A stretch of DNA of 64,000 bases from Xenococcaceae cyanobacterium MO_167.B27 (GCA_030065935.1 JASJCP010000024.1:1-64000), one strand, 5' to 3'. Counted from the stretch's first letter, positions 1-9,110 are shown. A program made the numbers and translations. The notes: a model not told the origin generated them from the letters alone.

Positions 1-111
1 GCCTTGCTTGGACTTGGAGGGAGTTTGTTGGAACACCCAATGAAGAGTCAACCCACTCCCTGGGTCTAACTCCAGTAGGAATCACTTTGCTTTAGTTAGG
101 TGAGGATGTCA
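1..111 (+). mobile_element. Possible 3' tail of an IS605/TnpB-type element
   Basis: An open frame enters from the left edge and stops at TGA 41-43, reading PCLDLEGVCWNTQ at its end. It is followed by about 60 bases ending in GAGGATGTCA (102-111). The same ten-base end is seen, inverted, at 48778-48787 beside a perfect hairpin. From memory, such a terminus is common behind tnpB genes of cyanobacteria, so I infer the right end of an IS200/IS605-type element whose body lies outside the window. The protein tail alone is too short to prove this. Confidence 0.3.
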
Positions 112-153
112 AAATGAGAAAGATAAAACAGCACGATAGGTGGAACAAGTACA

Positions 154-549
154 ATGACCACAGAAATAGAAACATCTCTATCGCAGAAACAAATCATAGA
201 ATTGCAACCTAACTATAAAATCCCCATCTTTTTAGTTATCTGTGCGATTCCTCTATCTTTGGTCAATATAATTGTTGCTGCTGTAATATCCATTTTGGGT
301 TTATTTCTCATGTTTCAGACAGTATTCATTAGACTACAATTTTCCGAAACAGCCTTAGAGGTCTATCGTTCAGGAAATTTAATTCGTAGTTTTCCCTATA
401 GTGACTGGTCAAATTGGCGTATTTTTTGGCAACCAGTGCCGATTTTATTTTATTTTAGGGAAATTAATAGTATTCACTTCTTACCAATTATTTTTGATGC
501 TAAAACTTTGGTTAGTTGTTTAGAGAAGTATTGCCCTCAAAAATCATAG
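154..549 (+). CDS. DUF3119 family membrane protein
   Basis: This 131-residue protein has a short polar N-terminus, two adjoining hydrophobic segments at about residues 23-52, and a C-terminal part rich in aromatic residues that resembles a small PH-like fold (LQFSETALEVYRSGNLIRSF, then the WSNWRIFW stretch). I recognise it as the DUF3119 family, which is conserved in cyanobacteria and plastid-bearing plants and has no known function. ATG at 154 is preceded by AGGTGG about ten bases upstream. The DUF3086 gene follows 48 bases later on the same strand; this pairing is common in cyanobacteria and suggests a shared transcript. Function is not known. Confidence 0.75.
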   Translation: MTTEIETSLSQKQIIELQPNYKIPIFLVICAIPLSLVNIIVAAVISILGLFLMFQTVFIRLQFSETALEVYRSGNLIRSFPYSDWSNWRIFWQPVPILFYFREINSIHFLPIIFDAKTLVSCLEKYCPQKS

Positions 550-597
550 TGAGAGTGATCCTCAAAGATAAAAATTGTTACTTAGTGGTTACTATCA

Positions 598-2001
598 ATG
601 AATTCTGAAAACAAGCCCATTCCTGAATTGAACTTATCTGTTAATGATGATGCTTCAGATTTAGCAGACACTAATGATGATGTTTCTGAAACTGAGACTA
701 GAACAGAATCAACCCCAGAAGAGACTGCTATTGCTTCAAACTCAGAGGGAATATTTCCAGAACCCATTACTGATATTTGGGCGGAGGATGAAGATAAAGC
801 AGAGGTTGTTTCTACCACTACAGAACCAGAAGCAGCAACTATAGACCAATCAGAAGGGGATTCAGAAACAGAAATCATTACTGAGGAATCAACAGAAACC
901 GCAATGAAAACAGAATTAGTTGCGGATAGTTGGCTAGAAGAATCGGAAACTGTAACTGATGAATCTGAGGTTCAACATTCTCAACCTGAATTGACGGTGG
1001 AGGAATATCCAACCACCGTGTTAACTTCTGATATTGCAGCCCTAGAACAGCAAAAAACAAATTTACAACAAGAAATCCAACAACTGCAAAGCCAAAAAGA
1101 AACCCTAATCTTGCAACAGGTTAGGGATACCCAAGAAACTATTGGGCGCATGGTAGAAGAGGGAATGCGGGAACTCAAAAGCCGAAAAAATGACTTGTTA
1201 GTTGACATTGAGAAACTAGAACGTAGAAGAGAAAGAATCCGTCAGGAAATGCGGACTAATTTCGCAGGAGCATCCCAAGATTTAGCAGTGCGAATACAAG
1301 GTTTTAAGGAATATCTTGTAGGTAGTTTGCAAGATTTGGCAACCGCAGCAGAACAGTTAAAATTACCTTCGCCAGAACCAAGACCTAGACCCCAATCCCG
1401 TGAACCAAGACGTTCGAGAAATTCTGAACCTCAACAAGCACCCCAACCCCAGTTTACAGAGCGAGCATTTGCGGAACAAAACCGAAGAATTCGTCAACTT
1501 TTAGACCAATATCGCACTCGTCCCGATTATTATGGCTCTCCTTGGCAACTAAGGCGAACTTTTGAGCCAATTCACACAGAAAGAGTACAAGATTGGTTTT
1601 TCACTCAGGGAGGAAGAGGCGCGATTAAAGGGATGGATACCCGTCTGCAAAATATCCTGGTGGCTTCGGCAATTATTTCTGTATTACACAAGCTATATGG
1701 CGATCGCTGCCGTAATCTGGTCTTGGTGGATACTCCTGAAAAACTAGGAGAATGGCGCAGAGGTTTACAAGACTGTTTGGGAATTTCTCGTAGTGACTTT
1801 GGCTCAGATCGAGGTGTCGTATTATTTGAGTCCCCCGAAGTTCTGGTACAGAGAGCAGAACGCTTATTAAGTGATAAACTTTTACCGTTCATTATTATTG
1901 ACGAGAGTGAAGGGTTAATTAACCTTTCCTTGCTCAAGTTCCCCTTATGGCTAGCTTTCACTCAAGAAATGCGCTCCTCACAATCAGGATACTTGTATTA
2001 G
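598..2001 (+). CDS. DUF3086 family protein with acidic N-terminus and coiled coil
   Basis: The protein has 467 residues. The first 145 or so are very acidic and Ser/Thr-rich and probably disordered. Residues 148-225 form a heptad-rich coiled coil (LEQQKTNLQQEIQQLQSQK and the basic stretch IEKLERRRERIRQEMR). A short Pro/Arg-rich linker follows, and residues from about 295 to the end form the conserved DUF3086 domain, containing YYGSPWQLRRTFEP and WFFTQGGRGA. The family is restricted to cyanobacteria as far as I know and is uncharacterised. It lies between DUF3119 and plsY, which may hint at a membrane or lipid-related role, but that is inference. No signal peptide is visible, so it is probably cytoplasmic. 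Confidence 0.75.
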   Translation: MNSENKPIPELNLSVNDDASDLADTNDDVSETETRTESTPEETAIASNSEGIFPEPITDIWAEDEDKAEVVSTTTEPEAATIDQSEGDSETEIITEESTETAMKTELVADSWLEESETVTDESEVQHSQPELTVEEYPTTVLTSDIAALEQQKTNLQQEIQQLQSQKETLILQQVRDTQETIGRMVEEGMRELKSRKNDLLVDIEKLERRRERIRQEMRTNFAGASQDLAVRIQGFKEYLVGSLQDLATAAEQLKLPSPEPRPRPQSREPRRSRNSEPQQAPQPQFTERAFAEQNRRIRQLLDQYRTRPDYYGSPWQLRRTFEPIHTERVQDWFFTQGGRGAIKGMDTRLQNILVASAIISVLHKLYGDRCRNLVLVDTPEKLGEWRRGLQDCLGISRSDFGSDRGVVLFESPEVLVQRAERLLSDKLLPFIIIDESEGLINLSLLKFPLWLAFTQEMRSSQSGYLY

Positions 2002-2110
2002 ACATCTTGCACCCTTTTGTAGCAAATAAAGATCTACTGCTATCATGCCTACAAGCTAAGATAAGAAGTTGACTTTTGCAAGATACCTATTAAATTTAAA
2101 GAGGAAATTA

Positions 2111-2761
2111 ATGATAGTTTCATTAACTATTAGTTTATTACTAGTTTTTGTGGCTTATCTGCTTGGTTCAACTCCTACTGGTTATTTAGCAGGAAAGTAT
2201 CTACAAGGAATTGATATTAGGGAACACGGCTCTGGTTCAACTGGTGCAACTAATATTCTGCGAACTATGGGAAAACTACCAGCGATCGCAGTATTTAGTA
2301 TGGACGTATTAAAAGGCACATTGGCAATTTTATTAGTAAAAGCCTTTTACGCCTACGATACCTCGGATTTGCTACCTCTGAGTTGGAAATTTTGGCTCAT
2401 AACTGTTGTCGCCCTATCAGCGATTTTAGGTCACAGTAAATCTATCTGGTTAGGGTTTACGGGAGGCAAATCTGTTGCAACCAGTTTAGGAGTTCTGATA
2501 GTAATGAATCCCCTGCTAGCTTTAGGGACATTTGCCACTTTTGCTTTTACATTAGCAATATCCCGTATCGTGTCTCTGAGTTCGATTATGGGTGCAGTAG
2601 CAGTTACAATTTGCGCCATCCTACTACATCTTCCTGTTCCCTATATTATCTTTGCTGCTCTAGCTGGTGGTTATGTAATCCTACGCCATCGCAATAATAT
2701 TCAAAGGTTAATAGCAGGAGAAGAACCCAAAATTGGGCAAAAGCTCCAAGAAAACAGCTAA
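2111..2761 (+). CDS. plsY: Glycerol-3-phosphate acyltransferase PlsY
   Basis: PlsY transfers the acyl group from acyl-phosphate to glycerol-3-phosphate, the first step of membrane phospholipid and glycolipid synthesis in the cytoplasmic membrane. The 216-residue protein shows the family signatures GSTPTGYLAGK, REHGSGSTGATNILRTMG, GHSKSIWLGFTGGKSVATSLG and the C-terminal RHRNNIQRLIAGEEPKIG, plus five or more hydrophobic segments. An in-frame TTG exists at 2069, but ATG 2111 has GAGGAAA just upstream and gives the usual length, so I chose it. It follows the DUF3086 gene by 109 bases. Its last four bases overlap the end of the convergent fibrillin gene. Confidence 0.95.
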   Translation: MIVSLTISLLLVFVAYLLGSTPTGYLAGKYLQGIDIREHGSGSTGATNILRTMGKLPAIAVFSMDVLKGTLAILLVKAFYAYDTSDLLPLSWKFWLITVVALSAILGHSKSIWLGFTGGKSVATSLGVLIVMNPLLALGTFATFAFTLAISRIVSLSSIMGAVAVTICAILLHLPVPYIIFAALAGGYVILRHRNNIQRLIAGEEPKIGQKLQENS

Positions 2762-3354
2762 ACAGTGGGTTTGTCCCGAGCTAACACAAACACATTCCCC
2801 TCATTCCCCCTACCAACTCGCATATCTTCATCTAGGTAGGTAATATCTAACCATCCCTTCTGTTCCCGATTTTCAATACCAAAATCAAAAGGAGGGAATT
2901 TTTTGCCTTGTTCTAATTCTTGAATAAACTTATTTGGGGAATTGTAACCTAACAACCTTTGTAAACCAATAATAGAACGCTCAAAAATCACGTTAATTCT
3001 ACGTTCGGACACTGGTTCAAAGCGAGCAGAAACACTCACAATAGCTTCTAACCAAGGTAATCCTACAACTTCCGCCACATTATAAACTCTCGCTTCTGCG
3101 GTACGAATACACTGATAGATTTGTCCTAGTTGAAATAAAGGAAAGCGATCTAGTCCTAAAATTCCTTTACTAGTAGTGTAAAGTAATCGCCAATCCCCTT
3201 CTAATAGTTCCTTAGCTTCAATCGGTTTAGGGGTAGGGTTATGATCCTCCAACTGCTGAATAGCAGAGAGAACCCTAACTTTATCAATCTCATTAGCCAA
3301 CAGACCCCGATTTTTTCCGGCTATCGCTTCTAACAGTTCGGCTTTAATACTCAT
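2758..3354 (-). CDS. PAP/fibrillin family protein
   Basis: This protein of 198 residues belongs to the plastid lipid-associated protein (fibrillin) family of cyanobacteria and chloroplasts. It has the N-terminal helix region (KAELLEAIAGKNRG), the strand LLEGDWRLLYTTSKGILGLDR, and the conserved end WLDITYLDEDMRVGRGNEGN followed by VFVLARD. Family members bind lipids or isoprenoids at thylakoids or plastoglobules; no enzyme activity is established. ATG at 3354 gives the usual MSIKAELL start; a GTG three codons upstream is possible. It converges on plsY with a four-base overlap. Confidence 0.85.
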   Translation of the reverse strand: MSIKAELLEAIAGKNRGLLANEIDKVRVLSAIQQLEDHNPTPKPIEAKELLEGDWRLLYTTSKGILGLDRFPLFQLGQIYQCIRTAEARVYNVAEVVGLPWLEAIVSVSARFEPVSERRINVIFERSIIGLQRLLGYNSPNKFIQELEQGKKFPPFDFGIENREQKGWLDITYLDEDMRVGRGNEGNVFVLARDKPTV

Positions 3355-3596
3355 AGATGTCACAATTTTAGCCTTAGCATATCTCTAGACATTGTATAAA
3401 GTCTCTTAGCTTTATGAAACTATTATCAATTATCAATTATTGGGTAACAGCTATTTTTTGGTTACTGTCTATTGTTTATCTGCTTTAACCTATTCCCGCT
3501 TTTATCAGTAATCCTCAGTCCCTATAATCAGCAAGAGCGCAATTAGGGATCCTCATCCCTCCTATCCGACTAGCCCTATTCCCTATTCCCTTTAAG

Positions 3597-4421
3597 TTAT
3601 TTCTGATTTTTCTCAGATAACCAAGATAGAGAATTCGATGAAGAAACTGGGGGCGGAGAAGGGAGAAAACTAGTTGTTTGTTCTGTGGTTTCGTCTTTGG
3701 TTTGACCAATAGCCTTGGCGACTTCTATACCAGCCTGTTCTAAGATGACTACTGGTGTAGGAAAACTAGTCTCGATCCGTTTGACTAAGACTTTTCCGTT
3801 AGATACATACTGTCCCACCTCCACATAGCGACTAGAAGTTTCTTCTGGTGCTTGAAGAATGATTTGGATGCGATCGCCTAACTGTACCAAACCAGTAATC
3901 AAAACATTTTCAGCCAAATCTGCTTTAGGGGAATTTTCGACTGTTTGTGTGTCTATAGTAGGAGTGCTAGTAATTTCTTCAGGTCTTCTTACTCTAGGGG
4001 GGGGAAGTACTCTAGACCGATTATTATTTTGATTCCTATTATTCCTATTAGTATTAGCTTGAGTCCTATTAGTATTAGTTGTTTTGGGGTCTTCTTTAAT
4101 CTGAATTGTTGGTGTTAAGGAAACCACTGCAAAGGGGTCTTTTCTGCCCCTAACATTACCTCTAATTCTAACATCAGGGTTGGTTGAAGGAATTAAACCC
4201 GCAACATCTTGAGTCCTACTAACACCTTCTTTTTCTGGAGTTTCAGCTAATTCCGCTTGTGCTTCTGGGTCTTTTTCAGAAGCTTCTGCTTGAACACTAG
4301 TAGAGATTGTGGGAGGATTTTCTATCTCCTTTCTTTGTTCCACAAACTCGGACATATAAGAGCAACCTTCTGCTGACAGAGCCAATGTCCCTGTTAAGAC
4401 TAACAATAAAGTTTTATTCAT
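3597..4421 (-). CDS. Putative lipoprotein with a PilP-like C-terminal domain
   Basis: The 274-residue product starts with a hydrophobic segment ending in SAEGC (residues 16-20), a plausible though imperfect lipobox. Residues 20-165 are low complexity, with an Asn/Arg/Thr-rich stretch around 118-135. RGRKDPFAVV (about 90-99) recalls the conserved (R/K)(N/D)PF of PilP. The final third (ITGLVQLGDRIQIILQAPEE, YVEVGQYVSNGKVLVKRI, VVILEQAG) has the pattern of the PilP beta-domain of type IV pili. It lies 120 bases downstream of sigF, a sigma factor linked to pilus formation in Synechocystis. The PilP link is my reading of the pattern; an unrelated cyanobacterial lipoprotein is also possible. Confidence 0.5.
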   Translation of the reverse strand: MNKTLLLVLTGTLALSAEGCSYMSEFVEQRKEIENPPTISTSVQAEASEKDPEAQAELAETPEKEGVSRTQDVAGLIPSTNPDVRIRGNVRGRKDPFAVVSLTPTIQIKEDPKTTNTNRTQANTNRNNRNQNNNRSRVLPPPRVRRPEEITSTPTIDTQTVENSPKADLAENVLITGLVQLGDRIQIILQAPEETSSRYVEVGQYVSNGKVLVKRIETSFPTPVVILEQAGIEVAKAIGQTKDETTEQTTSFLPSPPPVSSSNSLSWLSEKNQK

Positions 4422-4541
4422 CTTTAAGTAGTTAAATTTATCAAGATAAAATTGAACTTACCTTGAGATCATGTTCTAGTAATTATGCCGACTCCAAGAT
4501 AACAGTTGAAAAAGAGAACGGGTAGAGGAGAAGAGTGTTGA

Positions 4542-5315
4542 TTAATTTTCTTGAGTCATACATTGTTGCAGAGTATTAAGACCTTTTTTGATTTGACGTG
4601 ACACTGTAACCACACTAATACCTAGTCTCTTAGCAGTTTCTTTGTGGGTCAAATCCTGTAAAAATACAAATTCTAATACGTCTCTAGTACGGTCTTCTAA
4701 TTGAAATAAAGCTTGTTGCAGACGCAGACGGTCTTCTCTAACTAACTGAAAGCTACGATATTTGGGGTCGGGGACTAAATCACATAAGCTAGTCTGATTA
4801 TCGCTATCATTATTTACCGAAACATCTAAGCTTAATGGCACTCTATTTTGGTATGCGAGTTGAACGTCTTGCCATTGTTTTACAGAAATCTCTAAATACT
4901 GAGCTATTTCTGAGTCTGTAGGTTGAGCATTATAGGTTTGACGAAATTTTCTAATGAAGGAAACAGACTGCTGTCTCAACTCTAACCAACGTCTAGGAAT
5001 ACGAACAGTACAGCTTTTATCTCTAAGATAGTGTTGAATTTCTCCTCTGATATAAGGAATAGCAAAAGAACTAAAAGCACGACCTTTTTCGAGATCAAAC
5101 CTTTCAATTGCTCTAATTAAACCCAAAGAACCAACTTGAAGCAAATCTTCGTAGGTTTCATTGCATTGACTTAACCAGTGATATGCTTCTTTCCTTACTA
5201 ATCCAAAATTTAGTTCAGCAATTTTATTTCGTAAATTAGTAGAGGTATTTTCTTGATATTGGCGAAATAATTGTAAGGTATCGAGTTTAAGATTTTTGCT
5301 ATCACAAGTTTGCAT
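4542..5315 (-). CDS. sigF: Group 3 RNA polymerase sigma factor SigF
   Basis: A 257-residue sigma-70 family protein with regions 2, 3 and 4 but no region 1. Region 2 shows YEDLLQVGSLGLIRAIERFD and GRAFSSFAIPYIRGEIQHYL, region 3 RIPRRWLELRQQ, and region 4 the helix-turn-helix THKETAKRLGISVVTVSRQI. Length and sequence match the cyanobacterial SigF group, related to SigF/SigB of Gram-positive bacteria. In Synechocystis SigF is needed for type IV pili and phototactic motility. Here it stands upstream of a PilP-like lipoprotein gene and in the same window as a phototaxis locus. ATG 5315 has no strong ribosome-binding site; the upstream 419 bases hold the psbO terminator, so it probably has its own promoter. 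Confidence 0.9.
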   Translation of the reverse strand: MQTCDSKNLKLDTLQLFRQYQENTSTNLRNKIAELNFGLVRKEAYHWLSQCNETYEDLLQVGSLGLIRAIERFDLEKGRAFSSFAIPYIRGEIQHYLRDKSCTVRIPRRWLELRQQSVSFIRKFRQTYNAQPTDSEIAQYLEISVKQWQDVQLAYQNRVPLSLDVSVNNDSDNQTSLCDLVPDPKYRSFQLVREDRLRLQQALFQLEDRTRDVLEFVFLQDLTHKETAKRLGISVVTVSRQIKKGLNTLQQCMTQEN

Positions 5316-5650
5316 TATTATTATCCTTAGTTTTTGAGACTAATTAATAGTATTTATTTCAGCTGAAAGTTATTTTAAAAAATTGAATACAATAGATTTT
5401 CCCTTCACCATTTTCAGCTTATTACTTGCTCTAAACCTTGGACAACAGCATTTACACTATTATTTCTCTATTAAGTTCTGATTAATTTTTTGAGTAAACT
5501 GACCGCAGAAATATCTAATTTGTGTAAAAATACGGAGAACAATAGTAGGATTATCATTTCTTGTTTGGATTGGTTTACAGAGTCTTTAAATTTACTTAAA
5601 TAGAACTTCAAGATACAGTTACTTTAACTTGAGAATTAAAATTTTTAGCC
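5316..5650. other. Spacer between sigF and psbO terminator
   Basis: AT-rich sequence with no coding frame I would support on either strand. It must carry the sigF promoter, since the psbO terminator lies just upstream of it on the minus strand, but no clear -10/-35 pair stands out. Confidence 0.5.
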
Positions 5651-5674
5651 AAAAAAAACGGGGCAAATAGCCCC
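5651..5674 (-). terminator. Rho-independent terminator of psbO
   Basis: On the minus strand GGGGC, a five-base loop and GCCCC form a compact stem, followed by G and eight T residues. It lies about 60 bases past the psbO stop codon and ahead of sigF. Confidence 0.8.
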
Positions 5675-5734
5675 TAAATAATATTTTGGTTTATCAGTTG
5701 TAATTTATAGAAACAACTAAATTAGGAAGAGTAG

Positions 5735-6565
5735 TTACACTGCTGGCTCAACTCTGCCATAAAAAACACCACGAATTTTAACTTCTTCTGGCTCTTCTGC
5801 ACCCAAGTCAGTTGCAGAGGGTTGTTCGCTTTCAAATACTCCTGCAATCTCTCCTGTTTCAGCATCTACTTTAGTTACATTGAGAGACATAGTTCCTTCG
5901 CGGGAGACGAACTCTTTGACGTTAGCGCGAGTAAAATCTGTGTCATCAGCCCTTGCAGGTAAAGCTACAGCATTATCATAACCACTAGCAATACTACGAC
6001 CTTTGGGGTCTAAGAAAACTTGTCCCCGATAGGAAGGAACACGGAATTTCCCTTGAAAGTCGGTAGAAGAATTAATTACTGTACTATCTGGTTTAGTATT
6101 AGCAACTAAGCCTTTAATAGTAAACAAGAAAGGGACTTCCTCTCCACCTGGTAACAATACTGTTGCAGCTTGGAAATCAATACCATCTTTTTCAGTAAAA
6201 GTTAAGCTACCGTCGGAGTTGGCTTTGATATCACCTCTAATCTGATCGAGACTAGATGTATATCTAGTAAGTAGTTTACCGGAAACAAATTTTGCTTCTT
6301 GACGTTTATTAAGTGGTTCTTGCTTGACAAAATATTCTCTTGGTTCTACACACAAATCCCGTAAAACATAAGTCTGATCTGGATCAATAGCAATTGAACC
6401 ACGACTACTATCGGGAAGATCGAGACAGGAATTAGCAATACCAGTATTGAGAATGTCATCATAAGTTAGTTCTCTTTTACTAATATCACCGGGAGCTTCA
6501 CTACAAGCAGTTAATATTCCCAAGCATAAAGCTAGGAAAGCAGCAATTATGGCACGATACCTCAT
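5735..6565 (-). CDS. psbO: Photosystem II manganese-stabilising protein PsbO
   Basis: PsbO is the 33-kDa extrinsic subunit that stabilises the Mn4CaO5 cluster of photosystem II on the lumenal side. The 276-residue precursor has an N-terminal signal (RYRAIIAAFLALCLGILTAC), then the mature start region with LTYDDILNTGIANSCLDLPD and the disulfide partner in LRDLCVEPREYFVK. The domain order (FQAATVLLPGGEEVPFLFTI, FRVPSYRGQVFLDPKGR, GVFYGRVEP) is complete. ATG 6565 is preceded by AGAGG six bases upstream; a TTG two codons earlier is less likely. The gene is followed by a strong terminator and appears monocistronic, as is usual. Confidence 0.98.
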   Translation of the reverse strand: MRYRAIIAAFLALCLGILTACSEAPGDISKRELTYDDILNTGIANSCLDLPDSSRGSIAIDPDQTYVLRDLCVEPREYFVKQEPLNKRQEAKFVSGKLLTRYTSSLDQIRGDIKANSDGSLTFTEKDGIDFQAATVLLPGGEEVPFLFTIKGLVANTKPDSTVINSSTDFQGKFRVPSYRGQVFLDPKGRSIASGYDNAVALPARADDTDFTRANVKEFVSREGTMSLNVTKVDAETGEIAGVFESEQPSATDLGAEEPEEVKIRGVFYGRVEPAV

Positions 6566-7021
6566 GGTCAACCTCTTTTTATCAATTTTGGATTTAACAT
6601 CGAGCGCGAATATTTTTTTAAACCAACAGGTTGTTTGACGAATTGGGCTAGTTTGGATGGTATCTACTGTACCAAATACTGAGATCTTGCACCAGTATAT
6701 AAATACTTAACAAAAAGGTGGCGGGGTAGTAGGTAATAGGTATTAGGTTTCGGGATTTTTTAATTATTTTAAAGGTTGAGACAATAATTAATGGAACTTT
6801 TTGGATAAGAACTGGCTCTTTACTTCTTTTTTCTTAACCGAGCCACCCCAAGAGCTAAAAACTGAGATATTTTTGTTTCTAGCACAAAATATAAAGTAGC
6901 TTTTTAAGCACCTGGGTTTTAGCTACTGAGCTATAAATATCGACAAAATACTAACCAATCTACTTAAAATAAGCAAAGAACTAGGAAAAATTCACAAATT
7001 AATTGATATGGTGTGTCACAA
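6566..7021. other. Divergent spacer upstream of psbO
   Basis: 456 bases between psbO (minus) and a small plus-strand gene. It holds the psbO promoter region and a short direct-repeat patch (TAGGTAATAGGTATTAGG near 6730). I see no RNA gene and no coding frame I would defend. Confidence 0.5.
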
Positions 7022-7330
7022 ATGAATCAAAAGCCAGTAGATATGGAAAATTTGGATGCTAACCTCCACAAGATCGCTCTTGATCTCTGGGTTTTAGCGG
7101 AAAAAAATCAAAACGATAGTTTATTACTGTTATCTCTGTTGCGTAGTCTAGAAGAAATCCATCGTAAAATACGGACGGAGATGTTTGAGCCTTCTTTACC
7201 AACAACTCGTAATAAACTCTATCAGTTGGTTAAAGATATTGAAGAAAAAGGCGGTTGGCCCTATATTGAGAGGATGAAATTACAAGGGTTACTGCGAAAT
7301 ATGGAAACTGAAATTACACCAGATACTTAA
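7022..7330 (+). CDS. Small conserved hypothetical protein
   Basis: A predicted soluble helical protein of 102 residues: two long amphipathic helices (LHKIALDLWVLAEKNQNDSL and LLSLLRSLEEIHRKIRTEMF), then LYQLVKDIEEKGGWPYIERM and a final helix. I do not recognise a characterised family, but the well-formed composition and helix pattern argue for a real gene. Start is uncertain: ATG 7022 is used; a GTG at 7013 is three codons upstream and neither has a clear Shine-Dalgarno sequence. It stands alone, 121 bases ahead of the phosphohexomutase gene. Confidence 0.6.
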   Translation: MNQKPVDMENLDANLHKIALDLWVLAEKNQNDSLLLLSLLRSLEEIHRKIRTEMFEPSLPTTRNKLYQLVKDIEEKGGWPYIERMKLQGLLRNMETEITPDT

Positions 7331-7451
7331 TTTGAGATTAATCCTTATTTATTATGCTCCAAGACAAAATAACCTCCAGCTAGGTTTGTTTCTTTGATAG
7401 GAAAAAGTTAATCTGGAACAAGTTGTTGTAAGCTACTAATATATTGGTTTT

Positions 7452-8891
7452 ATGGCTTTTACTGTCAATCCTATCAAATTTGGTACTGATGGCTGGCGCG
7501 GTGTAATTGCTGCGGATTTTACGTTTGAAAGAGTAGCAATGCTTGCTCCTTTCGCAGCCAAAGTTTTGGCGGATAATTATAGAAAAATTACTGGTAGCAA
7601 TACTGTTATAGTTGGTTATGATCGCCGTTTTATGGCGGAAGATTTTGCTAAGGTAGCTGCTGAAGCCATACAGGAAGCTGGTTTTGATGTTCTGCTTTCA
7701 GAATGTTACGCACCTACTCCTGCTTTTAGTTGGGCAGCAAAGGCACAAAATGCTTTGGGTGCAATTGTTATGACTGCATCTCATAATCCAGCAGCATATT
7801 TGGGGTTAAAGGTTAAAAGTGCGATGGGAGGTTCGGTATCTCCTGAAATTACCCAGCAAATCGAAGCTTTACTCAATCAATCTCCAACTAGAGCCGAAAC
7901 ACCAGGTACTTTGGCTTATTTTGACCCTTGGTCTAGTTACTGTGAAGGTTTACAAGCAAAAGTTGATATTACGGCTATTCAAAAGGCGATCGCGTCTGGT
8001 AAGGTAAGAGTCTATGTTGATGTGATGCACGGTGCAGCAGCAACAGGTTTAGAGCGGTTATTAGATGCGCCTGTGGTAGAAATTAATAGCGCGCGGGATC
8101 CTCTATTTGGTGGAGGCGCACCAGAGCCATTACCGAAGAATCTACCAGAGCTTTTCCGTACTATTAAAGAAGCTGCTAAAGAATACCCTGAAAGTATTAG
8201 AGTTGGTTTAGTTTTTGATGGAGACAGCGATCGCATTGCTGCTGCGGATGGACAGGGACATTTCCTAAGTTCTCAAATCTTAATCCCCATTCTAATCCAG
8301 CATTTAGCCCAAAATAAGGGTTTTACAGGGGAAATCGTGAAAACTGTCAGTGGTTCAGACTTAATTCCCCGTTTAGCGAAACTATACAACCGTTCTCTAT
8401 ATGAAACTCCCATTGGCTATAAATATATTGCAGATCGAATGTTGAATGCAGAAGTCATGATCGGTGGGGAAGAGTCTGGCGGTATTGGTTATGGTACGCA
8501 CATTCCTGAGCGAGACGCGCTATTATCTGCCTTATACGTACTAGAAGCTGTAGTACAGTCGGGAAAAGACTTAAGTGATATTTACAGCGAATTACAGGAC
8601 AAAACTGGATTTACTGCCACTTATGACCGTATTGATTTACCACTAGCTAGTATGGATGTAAGGGCTAAGTTATTAGATCGTTTAACTAACGAAACTCCAG
8701 TTGAAGTTGCAGGAAAATCAGTGAAAGACTGTCTATCTATCGATGGTTATAAGTTTCGCTTAGAAGATGATAGCTGGCTGCTGATTCGTTTTAGCGGTAC
8801 TGAGCCTGTATTACGTCTTTATTGTCAAGCTGCTACTATGCCAGAAGTCCGTAAGACTTTGGAATGGGCGAGAGATTGGGCAAATTCTTAG
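7452..8891 (+). CDS. Phosphoglucomutase/phosphomannomutase family protein
   Basis: This 479-residue alpha-D-phosphohexomutase interconverts hexose 1- and 6-phosphates. All four family motifs are visible: the phosphoserine loop MTASHNPAAYLG (about residues 108-119), the metal-binding loop FDGDSDRIAAAD (about 255-266), the sugar-binding loop GGEESGGIGYG (about 338-348) and the phosphate-binding loop RFSGTEPVLRLY (about 448-459). The start KFGTDGWRGVIAADFTFE is also typical. It is the shorter, GlmM/ManB-like type found in cyanobacteria beside the larger Pgm; glucose, mannose or both may be substrates, which sequence alone does not settle. It appears monocistronic. Confidence 0.92.
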   Translation: MAFTVNPIKFGTDGWRGVIAADFTFERVAMLAPFAAKVLADNYRKITGSNTVIVGYDRRFMAEDFAKVAAEAIQEAGFDVLLSECYAPTPAFSWAAKAQNALGAIVMTASHNPAAYLGLKVKSAMGGSVSPEITQQIEALLNQSPTRAETPGTLAYFDPWSSYCEGLQAKVDITAIQKAIASGKVRVYVDVMHGAAATGLERLLDAPVVEINSARDPLFGGGAPEPLPKNLPELFRTIKEAAKEYPESIRVGLVFDGDSDRIAAADGQGHFLSSQILIPILIQHLAQNKGFTGEIVKTVSGSDLIPRLAKLYNRSLYETPIGYKYIADRMLNAEVMIGGEESGGIGYGTHIPERDALLSALYVLEAVVQSGKDLSDIYSELQDKTGFTATYDRIDLPLASMDVRAKLLDRLTNETPVEVAGKSVKDCLSIDGYKFRLEDDSWLLIRFSGTEPVLRLYCQAATMPEVRKTLEWARDWANS

Positions 8892-8911
8892 ACTAGTTAT
8901 CAGAATAAACG

Positions 8912-8938
8912 TAGGGTGGGCAGTGCATCGCCCTACAA
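8912..8938. repeat. Short palindromic repeat (GTAGGG...CCCTAC)
   Basis: GTAGGG, a spacer of about 14 bases containing GTGCATCG, then CCCTAC. A close copy of the right half (GCGGTGCATCGCCCTAC) is at 30533-30549 in another spacer. It looks like a dispersed cyanobacterial repeat and sits directly in front of the degraded HicB-like frame. Confidence 0.55.
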
Positions 8939-8939
8939 T

Positions 8940-9110
8940 GCTAATTATGAATTGCTGGAAGATGGAACATTTTATGGGGAAATAAAAGGATTTTCAGGTG
9001 TTTATGCTAATGCTGAGACTTTAGAAGCTTGTGGAGATTTGTTACAGGAAGTGTTAGAAGGCTGGATTATTCTGGGATTATTCATTATAGCTAACAATGG
9101 TATCTCATAA
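8940..9110 (+). pseudogene. HicB-like antitoxin remnant
   Basis: The frame reads NYELLEDGTFYGEIKGFSGV then TLEACGDLLQEVLEGWIILG, the N-terminal pattern of HicB-type (UPF0150) antitoxins. It has no good start codon of its own (the dispersed repeat runs into it), and after WIILGL it diverges into FIIANNGIS and stops, lacking the usual ending. No HicA toxin gene is adjacent. I read it as a decayed solitary antitoxin gene; a working 64-residue protein starting at 8919 or nearby cannot be ruled out. Confidence 0.5.

Noticed and set aside
582-878. Ser-rich frame antisense to the DUF3086 gene
   Set aside because: It mirrors the acidic, Ser/Thr-rich start of the DUF3086 protein and has no features of its own.
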